64,000 nt of DNA, from positions 1 through 64,000 of the forward strand of contig CAJUNR010000003.1 of NCBI GenBank assembly GCA_910587765.1. The letters run 5' to 3'. The first letter of the stretch is position 1; each line of letters opens with the position of its first letter. Shown piece by piece: positions 17,172 to 25,661 of this stretch. This stretch comes from an uncultured Lachnospiraceae bacterium. Its GTDB lineage: Bacteria > Bacillota > Clostridia > Lachnospirales > Lachnospiraceae. The notes beneath the pieces are model-generated. The model saw nothing but the letters and a program-made list of their open reading frames with translations, was not told where the DNA came from and ran no database searches. A program made the translations under genes and the position numbers.

Positions 17172-18434
17172 TTAAACTTTCCAGAGCCCAAGGCTTGGAG
17201 TGTCTGGTTTAATGGTGTCTACATCTGTGATAAATCTAGCAATGCCAGACACATTATTGGCTCTTTTCCATAATTTTACAAAACTATCTACTTCGGAGTA
17301 TCTTGAATCTCCCGGCATCAGTAATTCATAAAGAAACGATCTTGTAGATGCCTCCGAGAAAACAACATAAGGTCTGTTCTTTCCGCTTGGATAAGGAAGT
17401 CCACTAGCCGCACTTATTTCAAACCGCCAATTATGGCTGGCTACCGAAACACTTGGTCTTGATTCTGTAATCCCCAAAATCCCTGCTGAATCAACGTTCT
17501 TCAGAAGAAGCCTATAGGTACCACCAGTACCCCCAGGCGTAGCACCAAAATAGTTTTGAAAAGATGCTTTATCAAAATTAATTTGCTTCCATCTAGTGCT
17601 TGCTTTTGGAACCTCTGCCACCAAAATTCTGTCCGTAGTAGAAACTGTCCAAACTGGGCTGATTGTTGGTGTAACTACTACGGGTGCTACGGTAGGGATG
17701 GGTGTTGCTATTATGGCTGATGACTTTTTAGGTTTAGCTTTAGTCTTTCTAAGTATAGGCAGAGTAACAGGCTTGCGTACAGATGTAGTTTGGGGCTGGG
17801 TTTTATACAGCGCTAATAGTGAAGGATCCGGAGCAACCATCTTTCCTGTCGAAGATTTAGGTGCCGAAAATGATTTTGCTTTTTTTGCAGCACTTAGGTT
17901 AACGGCATGATCAATAATTGGATCATTAATATCAAATATAAGATTATTATTGATTGAATAATCCAACCAATCCTGCCAGTCAATTTTGAGCTTTGTGAAG
18001 TCTGTATTACTTAATGCATTATACGAATACATTTCGATGTTATGATACAACCCACGCTCAGTAAGATTGCCCGATCCAATAATAGACAATCCACCTGCCG
18101 TTGTTTCAAACCAAGTAATCTTAGGATGAAATAAATACTTTTTTGAATCATGAACATAACCGTATACAGTTAAATTATGATAACGTTTGCAATATGTTCT
18201 TAACCTTGCAACAGCTTTCGGATCAGTAATTGAATCAGTACCAACAACCAACTCATATTTATGAGTTTTAATGTAATCGCTAAAGTCTGGATCACCCAAA
18301 AACAAATCAATTCCATTCTCTTCTGCAAATGCAAAGGCTCCAGCTCCGTCTTGCCCCTTATTACATGCGTTAATCAGTGCTTCTCCCAGCCTCATACTTG
18401 CTGCATAGGTGGGATCTTGAATCATTAATTCCAT
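17172..18434 (-). CDS. Phospholipase-D-fold restriction endonuclease (BfiI/NgoFVII-like)
   Basis: 420 residues. The N-terminal 200 carry a PLD-type active site: FHPKITWFE (H-x-K, about 107-115) followed by SIIGSGNLTERGLYHNIE (about 121-138), as in metal-independent PLD-family nucleases. A Pro/Thr/Lys-rich linker (about 200-272) leads to a C-terminal domain of about 150 residues, possibly the DNA-recognition part. BfiI, a PLD-family type IIS enzyme, has a similar two-domain plan and two methyltransferases. GGAGGTATAGAT precedes the ATG, with a C-box promoter just upstream. I infer the nuclease role from motif and context. Confidence 0.82.
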   Translation of the reverse strand: MELMIQDPTYAASMRLGEALINACNKGQDGAGAFAFAEENGIDLFLGDPDFSDYIKTHKYELVVGTDSITDPKAVARLRTYCKRYHNLTVYGYVHDSKKYLFHPKITWFETTAGGLSIIGSGNLTERGLYHNIEMYSYNALSNTDFTKLKIDWQDWLDYSINNNLIFDINDPIIDHAVNLSAAKKAKSFSAPKSSTGKMVAPDPSLLALYKTQPQTTSVRKPVTLPILRKTKAKPKKSSAIIATPIPTVAPVVVTPTISPVWTVSTTDRILVAEVPKASTRWKQINFDKASFQNYFGATPGGTGGTYRLLLKNVDSAGILGITESRPSVSVASHNWRFEISAASGLPYPSGKNRPYVVFSEASTRSFLYELLMPGDSRYSEVDSFVKLWKRANNVSGIARFITDVDTIKPDTPSLGLWKV

Positions 18435-18449
18435 ATCTATACCTCCATA

Positions 18450-18479
18450 ATTATACTCCGATTGTTACTTATAGTCAAC
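18450..18479 (-). promoter_or_regulatory. C-box and -10 element for the nuclease-methyltransferase operon
   Basis: GTTACTTATAGTCAAC (18464-18479) contains ACTTATAGT, the core of known controller-protein boxes (GACTTATAGTC type, as for C.PvuII). A TATAAT (minus strand, 18455-18450) lies directly downstream. The box overlaps the -35 position, so the controller protein probably regulates this promoter. Confidence 0.7.
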
Positions 18480-18481
18480 AA

Positions 18482-18688
18482 TCATATTCCCTTAAAAAAA
18501 TCTTCAAAAGAAACATTCAGAGCATTTACTATCTTCTCCAAACTTTTAAGTGAAATATTTCTTTTCCCCAATTCAGCTCCTGCTAAATACGTCCTATCTA
18601 GCTCAGCTTTTAAAGCAAGCTTTTCTTGACTCAATTCCTGCTCGTTGCGAAGTTGTTTAATTCGCCGTCCTACTTTTTCAGTGATCAT
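18482..18688 (-). CDS. Restriction-modification controller protein (XRE-type HTH)
   Basis: A 68-residue single-domain helix-turn-helix protein starting at the ATG at 18688 (GGAGG eight bases before). GRRIKQLRNEQELSQEKLALKAEL is followed by a recognition-helix region (LDRTYLAGAELGKRNISL) and a dimerisation helix ending FEDFFKGI, as in C proteins such as C.PvuII. Palindromic C-boxes flank the gene upstream (18721-18751) and between it and the nuclease. C proteins delay nuclease expression until the host DNA is methylated; that role here is inferred. Confidence 0.85.
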   Translation of the reverse strand: MITEKVGRRIKQLRNEQELSQEKLALKAELDRTYLAGAELGKRNISLKSLEKIVNALNVSFEDFFKGI

Positions 18689-18720
18689 AGCAAATACCTC
18701 CACATATTATTATCCATCGT

Positions 18721-18751
18721 GTTACTTATAAGTCAACGGACTATAAGCAAC
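18721..18751 (-). promoter_or_regulatory. Paired C-boxes upstream of the controller gene
   Basis: GTTACTTATAAGTCAAC is followed directly by GGACTATAAGCAAC, its near mirror image (GTTxCTTATA and TATAAGxAAC arms). Two adjacent boxes upstream of a C gene are the usual arrangement for dual activation and repression. Confidence 0.72.
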
Positions 18752-18756
18752 ACTTG

Positions 18757-19007
18757 CTATTTTAGGCTAATTTTTTTGGCTTTTTTCATCGCTTCTCTTG
18801 ACTGCTTTCTCTTTTCCCTGATATCCTTTTCGGCTTACGGTATTTAACATGTGATTTTGGCATTGTATAGGTCTTGTCGATATCTGTTTCTCCTATGAAA
18901 TGAAAGACATCTGAGAACTCGGTAACTAATGCGTCAAGTTTTCTCATATCAGCTTTATCACGTATGTACACTTTCGCATCCGGATCCCTTGTATTGAAAC
19001 TGATTAC
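18757..19007 (-). pseudogene. Decayed gene fragment of unknown family
   Basis: The minus strand encodes protein-like sequence with no proper start: VISFNTRDPDAKVYIRDKAD, then EFSDVFHFIGETDIDKTY and KYRKPKRISGK, after which the sense frame shifts by one base and ends REAMKKAKKISLK before a TAG at 18757. The charged C-terminal tail looks natural. An upstream in-frame stop and the frameshift mark it as a remnant. I do not recognise the family. Confidence 0.5.
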
Positions 19008-19071
19008 TCAAACTTTCCACAAGGATATTTACACTAAAACCTCGTAATAGCTAATGATATCGCTAATATTA

Positions 19072-19212
19072 TGCAACTGTTGACGAATTTCCTTCATTTT
19101 GATATATGGACAGTATTTCACACTCAGTCATGCTACGCATGCGCGGCTTCTGTATAAGTGCAGGCTGTGATATATACCAGTCAACTAACTCCTTGCGAAC
19201 TGGTTCAGCAAT
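19072..19212 (-). pseudogene. Short open remnant of unknown origin
   Basis: An open minus-strand stretch without a start codon reading IAEPVRKELVDWYISQPALI then MRSMTECEILSIYQNEG. The composition is protein-like, so it is probably another piece of a decayed gene between the restriction operon and the surface-protein gene. It could be chance. Confidence 0.3.
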
Positions 19213-19296
19213 CTACACAGTACCATCCTTTGTCCCATCAAAAAAGGACTTCCATTATAAAAGATGTAACGCCCTTTGGCTAATACGTTATATAAA

Positions 19297-19510
19297 TTTA
19301 TATACAAATCAGTTTGCCGCTGTTACGTCGCTTTCTGCAAGTATCTCTGTGTGACATTCCCGTCAATAAAAGGATGAATGATTTTAAATTCAATATAAAA
19401 CTTTGCCAGTCTGACAATGATATGTTTGTAGTGTTTCTATAGTTCTCCAGTAGCAGCTCCATTTCAAACCGGATTAAATAGAGTTGTACCGGTCTGTTTT
19501 TCGCACCCAT
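19297..19510 (-). pseudogene. Remnant of a Fic-domain protein
   Basis: On the minus strand one frame reads AKFYIEFKIIHPFIDGN (about 19407-19357), closely matching the Fic active-site motif HPFxxGN with its preceding helix. The rest of the motif (GRxGR) is lost; the frame goes on to VTQRYLQKAT and stops. Upstream Fic-like helix sequence is in another frame (MELLLENYRN). Fic proteins transfer AMP to target proteins and are frequent in toxin and mobile-element settings. This copy is not functional. Confidence 0.55.
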
Positions 19511-19630
19511 GCGGCCGCTCCTGTGCGGATGATTTTGGAAAAGAACAGAAAAAATTGCAGTAAAAGTGATGCAGAGAGATCATTTTTTGTAAATCGAAAT
19601 TATACATTTTAACGTCAAATTGAATAGTTA

Positions 19631-19659
19631 TTGACGAATAAACGATATAATGGTATAAA
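19631..19659 (+). promoter_or_regulatory. Promoter for the riboswitch-controlled surface-protein gene
   Basis: TTGACG (19631-19636), a 17-base spacer and TATAAA (19654-19659). It gives a leader of about 330 bases. The part before the riboswitch (19665-19856) holds several short GC-rich inverted repeats of unknown role. Confidence 0.6.
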
Positions 19660-19856
19660 TATTTTGACAGGACGTTTCATACAGAGCGTTTCCTGTGCCG
19701 GAGGGGTGGCCGGCAGGAGAAATGTCTGCAGAAAGAAGAGAAGGTGCAGAACATGAATGAAAGAACAACTGCGGAGGTGAGTCCGCCGGGCGGTTCGTCC
19801 CGTTGTCTCGGCCATCGTGACAGCGGGGAGGGAGACTGCGGAATAAAACAGATGGC

Positions 19857-19943
19857 ATATACCGGCAAAACATCGGAAACGGTGGGACGCAAAGCTATGG
19901 GGGCTAAGGTGCTTACGTACTATGCCAGCCCGGCCGCCGGATA
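19857..19943 (+). promoter_or_regulatory. Cyclic-di-GMP class I riboswitch (GEMM-I)
   Basis: The aptamer core is clear. P1 is CCGGC (19862-19866) with GCCGG (19936-19940). P2 is CATCG-GAAA-CGGTG with a GNRA loop. It is followed by the hallmark GGACGCAAAGC, then a P3 arm with the tetraloop-receptor halves CTAAGG and CTATGCC. Ligand binding usually changes transcription or translation of the downstream gene. No terminator follows in the 50 bases before the ATG at 19993, so control could act on translation or RNA stability. It lies inside an upstream extension of the surface-protein frame, which argues that coding starts at 19993. Confidence 0.88.
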
Positions 19944-19992
19944 CTTTGCATCCGTGTTCGCAAAGAAAGGAAAAATTTCAGAAAGAAAAAAT

Positions 19993-22900
19993 ATGAAGAA
20001 AAGAATAAAAAAGAGTGTAAAGCGTATTCTTGCCGTTCTTCTTGTTCTGGTAATGTGCATGAGCATGGTTGACGTGACGACTTTCACCAGCAAGGCGGAA
20101 GAGACGGACGGAACTGCGCAGAACACCGCGGCAGAGAAAACGGAAGAATCTGACACATCGGAGACGGTCTCTGACGAGCAGGAGGAGGAACCGTCGCCTG
20201 CGGAATCTTCGGAAACGGAAGCGCGGACTCCGGCCGCAGAGACGTCCGAACCGGCTCCTTCCGAACCCGGAACGCCGCCGGCGGAGCCGGAATCTCCGGC
20301 CGCAGAAGCCGTGACGGAAAAACCGTCTGCGGAAAAGGCACCGGAAAAGCCGTCTGCGGAAACTGTACCGGCGGAACCTGCGGACGGGTCTGTACCTGCG
20401 GAACCGGAGAAGCCGTCTGTGGAGACGCAGACGCCGGAAGAGTCGGTCAGCTCGAATACCTTATCTGCCGATAAGGTCCCGGCGGCGGAGACTGCGGAGG
20501 ATACAGGAAAGGAGGATGAGAAGGAAGAACAGATCAAAGACCTGCTTTCCCGCATTCAGACGATCCTGGCCCAGATTCCGGACGCGGGCAGCCTGAAGGG
20601 TACGGAGGAAGAGGCGGAGGCTCTGAATGAGCTGGGACAGACGCTGTCGGAGCTCTACGAGGAATGCCTCGAGTATCCGGAGGACGGACGCGTGGAAGCG
20701 GCTCAGAAGGAGCTCGCAGACGCGATTGCCGGCCTTCAGGAACTGCTCGGGCTGGCGGCGGAGCTGCTGGCGGATGAGGAAGCGGATTCGGCATTATCAA
20801 AGCTGAAGGAAGCAATTGTTTCTGCCAAAGACGGTTCGGTGACTACCGTGTCGTTAGCGGGCGATATTACCGGTATGAAGACCGAAGATATTATTACCAT
20901 TCCGGGCGGAAAGAACATTATTCTGAATATGGATGGTCACAGTATTACGGTTGCCGGAGATTTCACGGGACGTCCCTTTGTGAACGAGGGAACGCTGACA
21001 ATTACCGGAAACGGAACGATTGATTCATCCGCATCCGAACAAGGCGGTTATGGAGCAGTCAATAATAAGGGCACTTTGACAGTTGAAAACGGAATTTTCA
21101 AGGGGGCGACTTATGCAAACGGTGCCTGCATCCGCAATACAGGAGCATCTGCGGTTCTGGTAGTAAAGGACGGTACCTTTGAAAAAGCGACCAGTGCCAT
21201 TTATAATGAAGGAACCGCTACGCTTCATGACGGTACTTATACAGGGACAACCTGCAGTAGCTGCAACAGTACAGTATGGAGTTATACTATACGGAATGTG
21301 TCTGAGGAGTCCTATATGGTTATCAACGGAGGTACCTATACAGGGACACAGGGAGCTGTAAGCGCCGCTGTCGGTTATCTGGAAGTAAACGGTGGTACTT
21401 TTGAAACCGTTGACTGTGGAGAGAAACATGGAGCGGTTTTCTATGCGCTTTATGCGGCCGGCGAACGGGGAAAGGTACAGTGCATTATCAACGATGGTAC
21501 TTTCATCAGCGGCGCAGCGGCCGATAAGAAGCGGCCGGCGGTATTGATTGGCAATGACAATACCAATGGCGACGGCGGTATCAATGCCGATGCGGTTTCC
21601 CATGTTTATGGAGGAGATTTTCAGGCTGCGGAGGGTGTCTCGGCACTGAAAATTTCCGAGAATACGGCGGCAGCTTCTATCATTCACGGCGGAACCTATT
21701 CCTTCCTGTCAGAGGACATTGAGAAATATCTGGATCCTGCCGTAAAGACGGCGACCGCAGAAGACGGGACGATTCAGGTGGTGCCGCGGACTGCCGAAGA
21801 CGGGGACGTAAAGGCAAAAGCGGGAGATGCATGCTATACTTCGCTGCAGGAAGCGGTTGATAAGGCAGAAAAAGGTTCGGTTGTTACGCTTTTGGCAGAT
21901 GAGATCAGTGAAAGCGTTACGATTTCTGAAGGAAAGGAAATCGTACTTGATCTGAACGGAAAAACTCTAACCGGAACCGTCGATGAGAAGACCGGCAAGA
22001 TGAGCAACGTCATCACCAACCATGGCACGCTCACTATTCAGGATACGGCCGGCAAAGGTTCTGTGACCGGAGGCAAAGATACAGGAGACGGTATCGCTCT
22101 TGTCAACAGCGAGGGAGCTGTCTGCACGGTTCTGAGCGGAACGATTCAGCGTAAGGACGATAATACCTTTGGCAATTACACGGTGCAGAACATGGGCACC
22201 ATGTACATCAAAGGCGGTCTGATTACCAATAATTCCAATGCGAGCAATCTGGTAGTAAACTTCGGAAACAAAGGAGGTTCTTATATTAACGGATATAAGG
22301 CTCATCTGGAGATTTCCGGCGGTACGCTGAAACAGGATCTGATGAGCGCCCTGAAAAATGATCCGGGCACCTATCTGAAGATCAGCGGTACGGCTACTCT
22401 GATTGAACGTCAGGCTACGAACAAGCCGGATGCTTTTGCCTGCAATCTGTACGGTACAGTGGAGATGGACGGCGGTTCGATCACGACCAACGGTGTGATT
22501 CCGGTCTTTTCCTGGAAGGAAGGAAATACGGAATTTAAAAGCAGTTTCACGATCACCGGCGGAACGATCAACTGTAATATGTTGGAAGCCAACAACGGCA
22601 TTCAGTGGTCCGGAACAGACGGTCATGCATGGGTGGTCAATACTCCGGAAAACTATCCGGTGCTTACGATTTCCGGCGATGCGCAGATTAACGCGGATCA
22701 GATTCTGGCGGTAACTGTGCTGAGTGAAGGGAAGTTGACAACGGTGAAAAACGGTCAACTGGCCTGGATCAAAATTTCGGGAGGTTCATTTTCCAAAGCA
22801 GTTAAGCAGGAATACTGTGTAGAAGGTTACGGCCCGGTGACGCTTGCGGACGGCAGATACGGCGTCAGCAAGATTGAAGTTGCCGAAGTAAACGGCCAAA

Positions 22901-25200
22901 CCTACCCGACCCTCCAGTCCGCAATCGACGCCGCAAACGGCGGGACCGTTAAGCTTTTGAAAGATGTGAAAGAGAGCGTAACGGTCAAAGCGGGTGTTAC
23001 GGCCGTTCTTGACCTGAACAGCCGTACGCTGACCGGAGTCGTCGATGAGAAGACCGGCAAGATGAGCAACGTCATCACCAATCAGGGAACGCTGACCATC
23101 AAAGACAGCGGTACCGGCGGAACCATCATGGGCGGTACAGGTACGACGGTCAGCGGAAAGCTGGAGGATGGGAAAACAAACGATCCCGGAAGAGACGGCG
23201 TTGCCCTTGTAAATTCCAAGTCCGGAACCTGCACCGTCGAAAGCGGTATCATTAAGCGCGGTGACAATGGAACCTTCGGCAATTATACCGTCAAAAACGA
23301 AGGGACGATGGAGATCGCAGGCGGAACGATTACCAACGGTTCCAGTAAGAGCTCCATGGTAGGCAATTTCGGTACGCTGACCGTCAGCGGCGGTACGCTG
23401 GAACAGAAAACCTATGTTGCGCTGATCAATAAGCCGAACGCCGTTCTGAATATTACAGGCGGTAACATTAACGGCGACGAGAGCGGCAATTCAGAGGTGG
23501 TTCTGGTATACGGTACGGCCGACGTCTCCGGCGGAAAGCTGACGGGTCATGCGATCAGCGTTTACGCTTACGATGATAATCCGGGCAAAAACAGTTTTGG
23601 ACAGATTCAGTCGAAGCTGACCGTCAGCGGGAAAGCAGAGATTGAGGTTGACGAAGTTCGGACCGTCGCGTGGGATCTGGGAGGAACCGGCAGCAACTGG
23701 CCTTCCCATCTTCCGGAGATTGAGATCACGGACGATGCGCAGATTTCCGGCGAAGTATTTGTCGCGAAGAAAGTCGGAAACAAAGGTCCGGAAAGTCCTG
23801 TATCAAAGATACCGGAAGGTGAGAAGGATGAAACCTATGGAAAAATTACGATTTCCGGCGGTATCTTCGATCAGGACCAGAAGGAATCTTACGTTGTGGA
23901 AGGCAAGGAACTTCGCGAAGAAGGCGGGAAATATGTCGTCCGGGTCAAAAGATGCGCGGAGCATACATACGGGGAAGCAGCGGTGACGAAGGAAGCGACC
24001 TGTACGGAAGCCGGCGAAAAGACCTCGGTATGTACCGTGTGCGGATTCGAGCTTACGGAAGAGATCGCGGCGCTTGGCCACAACTGGGAGAACGGAAAAT
24101 GCAGCCGATGCGGTATCGAGTGCGCGCATGAGTACGGGGAAGCGGTTGTGACAAAAGAGCCGACGTGTACGGAAGCCGGAGAGAAAACTTCAACGTGCGG
24201 CATTTGCGGCGCGAAGAAGACGGAATCGGCGGCAGCGCTCGGCCACAACTGGAAAGACGGAACGTGTACCAGATGCGGACTTAGCCATCTGAGCGTGACA
24301 ACCGAGAAGATCGGGACGGACGGTTCGGTGCCGAGCGTACAGCTTGTACTTGCGGAAGAAGAAGTTCCGGATACCCTTCTGGAGAATGCGGATCAGGACA
24401 GGATGGAGAACGGCGCTTCCGTTCAGATCCATATGACGGTCGAAGGACTTCCCGGGAGCCGTGTTCCGGCGGCTGACAAAAAACTCATGGATGACAAGGC
24501 ACAGAGCGGTAAGCTGAAGATCAGCAATTATCTGGATATCAATCTGTACAAGATCATTGATGGGGAGAAGACGAGGATCACGAATACGAAGAAGAAGGTA
24601 CCTGTTGAGATCGGGATTCCGTCAGGTCTCTCTGCCTCAGGCTACACGTTTAAAGTCCTTCGTATCCATGACGGTCAGATCACGGTTCTGAACTGCAGCA
24701 AGAACAGCAGAAAAGGAATGCTGACCATAGAGACCGATCGCTTCTCGACTTATGCGGTTGCGTATAAGAAAGCGGCGTCGGCATCTTCGTCCTCATCCGG
24801 CAGTACGCGCACGAGGAGAAACGAGGATCCGGCGCCGGCTCCTGCACCGGCAGCGGTGACGCCGGCATCCACAGCGCCTGCAGCGGGCAGAACAACCGTA
24901 CGTCCTGCGGCTCAGGCGGCAGGAACGGAAACCGCGGAGGCGGAGACACCGGAGGAAGCGGTTTCGGAGGAGAACGGTCAGTCGGAAGACGCAGATACGT
25001 CCTCGGAGACAGAAGAGGACGCAGAAGAGCGGACGGTGGAAAATCCGGATGAGCAGACGCCGCTGGCTCCTGAACCGGTAATCGAGGGCGCCGGGGCCAA
25101 TCGGATGCTTCCGGTTATACCGATTCTGATTGCGCTTCTTGCGGCAGGCTTTTTTTTCTTCCTGTTCCTGAAGAGACGCAAAGAAAAAGAAGAAGCATAA
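19993..25200 (+). CDS. Giant cell-surface protein with beta-helix repeats (putative adhesin)
   Basis: 1735 residues from the ATG at 19993, after the riboswitch. The signal peptide has a basic start (MKKRIKKSVKRI) and hydrophobic core to about residue 36. A Pro/Glu/Ser/Ala-rich stalk (about 37-175) and an acidic helical part follow. Next comes a long right-handed beta-helix region (about 280-1315) with many NxGT-type turns. It includes two modules sharing TGTVDEKTGKMSNVITN (one residue differs). Two Cys-rich repeats (about 1320-1430, AEHTYGEA...CTVCG...GHNW) and a Pro/Ala-rich spacer precede a C-terminal membrane helix with a basic tail (KRRKEKEE). There is no LPXTG. Likely a wall-spanning adhesin or binding protein; ligand unknown. 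Confidence 0.85.
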   Translation: MKKRIKKSVKRILAVLLVLVMCMSMVDVTTFTSKAEETDGTAQNTAAEKTEESDTSETVSDEQEEEPSPAESSETEARTPAAETSEPAPSEPGTPPAEPESPAAEAVTEKPSAEKAPEKPSAETVPAEPADGSVPAEPEKPSVETQTPEESVSSNTLSADKVPAAETAEDTGKEDEKEEQIKDLLSRIQTILAQIPDAGSLKGTEEEAEALNELGQTLSELYEECLEYPEDGRVEAAQKELADAIAGLQELLGLAAELLADEEADSALSKLKEAIVSAKDGSVTTVSLAGDITGMKTEDIITIPGGKNIILNMDGHSITVAGDFTGRPFVNEGTLTITGNGTIDSSASEQGGYGAVNNKGTLTVENGIFKGATYANGACIRNTGASAVLVVKDGTFEKATSAIYNEGTATLHDGTYTGTTCSSCNSTVWSYTIRNVSEESYMVINGGTYTGTQGAVSAAVGYLEVNGGTFETVDCGEKHGAVFYALYAAGERGKVQCIINDGTFISGAAADKKRPAVLIGNDNTNGDGGINADAVSHVYGGDFQAAEGVSALKISENTAAASIIHGGTYSFLSEDIEKYLDPAVKTATAEDGTIQVVPRTAEDGDVKAKAGDACYTSLQEAVDKAEKGSVVTLLADEISESVTISEGKEIVLDLNGKTLTGTVDEKTGKMSNVITNHGTLTIQDTAGKGSVTGGKDTGDGIALVNSEGAVCTVLSGTIQRKDDNTFGNYTVQNMGTMYIKGGLITNNSNASNLVVNFGNKGGSYINGYKAHLEISGGTLKQDLMSALKNDPGTYLKISGTATLIERQATNKPDAFACNLYGTVEMDGGSITTNGVIPVFSWKEGNTEFKSSFTITGGTINCNMLEANNGIQWSGTDGHAWVVNTPENYPVLTISGDAQINADQILAVTVLSEGKLTTVKNGQLAWIKISGGSFSKAVKQEYCVEGYGPVTLADGRYGVSKIEVAEVNGQTYPTLQSAIDAANGGTVKLLKDVKESVTVKAGVTAVLDLNSRTLTGVVDEKTGKMSNVITNQGTLTIKDSGTGGTIMGGTGTTVSGKLEDGKTNDPGRDGVALVNSKSGTCTVESGIIKRGDNGTFGNYTVKNEGTMEIAGGTITNGSSKSSMVGNFGTLTVSGGTLEQKTYVALINKPNAVLNITGGNINGDESGNSEVVLVYGTADVSGGKLTGHAISVYAYDDNPGKNSFGQIQSKLTVSGKAEIEVDEVRTVAWDLGGTGSNWPSHLPEIEITDDAQISGEVFVAKKVGNKGPESPVSKIPEGEKDETYGKITISGGIFDQDQKESYVVEGKELREEGGKYVVRVKRCAEHTYGEAAVTKEATCTEAGEKTSVCTVCGFELTEEIAALGHNWENGKCSRCGIECAHEYGEAVVTKEPTCTEAGEKTSTCGICGAKKTESAAALGHNWKDGTCTRCGLSHLSVTTEKIGTDGSVPSVQLVLAEEEVPDTLLENADQDRMENGASVQIHMTVEGLPGSRVPAADKKLMDDKAQSGKLKISNYLDINLYKIIDGEKTRITNTKKKVPVEIGIPSGLSASGYTFKVLRIHDGQITVLNCSKNSRKGMLTIETDRFSTYAVAYKKAASASSSSSGSTRTRRNEDPAPAPAPAAVTPASTAPAAGRTTVRPAAQAAGTETAEAETPEEAVSEENGQSEDADTSSETEEDAEERTVENPDEQTPLAPEPVIEGAGANRMLPVIPILIALLAAGFFFFLFLKRRKEKEEA
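21979..22019 (+). repeat. 41-base exact internal repeat, first copy
   Basis: This 41-base sequence beginning GTCGATGAGAAGACCGG recurs identically at 23041-23081 in the same frame. It encodes VDEKTGKMSNVIT in two beta-helix modules of the surface protein. The rest of the modules has diverged. Confidence 0.9.
23041..23081 (+). repeat. 41-base exact internal repeat, second copy
   Basis: Identical to 21979-22019. It can mediate deletion or expansion of a module of about 1.06 kb, changing protein length in frame. Confidence 0.9.
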
Positions 25201-25230
25201 TTCTGACAGTTATCGGACGATAACGCAGAA

Positions 25231-25280
25231 TATCCCCCGCGGGAATCTGGTTCCGGCCGCCTTCCGCGGGGGATATTTTT
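25231..25280 (+). terminator. Rho-independent terminator of the surface-protein gene
   Basis: TATCCCCCGCGGGAA and TTCCGCGGGGGATA form a long stem, followed by TTTTTAAG. Confidence 0.88.
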
Positions 25281-25300
25281 AAGCGAACTGTTTATACATG
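25277..25300 (+). repeat. 24-base direct repeat, right copy
   Basis: TTTTAAGCGAACTGTTTATA plus CATG, one mismatch from 14515-14538. The stretch from here to 25615 holds no gene that I can see. It is AT-rich, with another TATAAT at 25382. Confidence 0.6.
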
Positions 25301-25615
25301 GTTACTTTTCTCAAATATTTCTTGCTCCTTGATTACAGAACAAAAGTTCGATTTTGGCCTGTACTTTTTTTGACTTATGTGATATAATGAAAAATCAGAT
25401 GACCGGATAATACGATCTGCATTTGCGTAATTGCTGTTTTAACGTTTATTCCCTGAAAATGCAGTGGAATATTTCGTCCCTTACTATTACCGTAGTTATT
25501 TTTATACAAGATATAGATAAATTTTGACAATTATATTCAATATATAGTGGCTAATTGGAAGAGAAGGAACTATATGGACAGTGTATGCCGGTAACCACGA
25601 TTCGTCGGGAAACGA

Positions 25616-25644
25616 TTGATTTTACTATTCATATCGCATATAAT
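25616..25644 (+). promoter_or_regulatory. Promoter for the PD-(D/E)XK transposase-like gene
   Basis: TTGATT, a 17-base spacer and TATAAT ending 17 bases before the ATG, so the leader is very short. Confidence 0.55.
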
Positions 25645-25661
25645 AGAGAAAAGGAAAGCCA

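Noticed and set aside
19744..19992. An 83-codon N-terminal extension of the surface protein from a GTG
   Set aside because: It covers the cyclic-di-GMP riboswitch and would hide the signal peptide; the start at 19993 gives a normal export signal.
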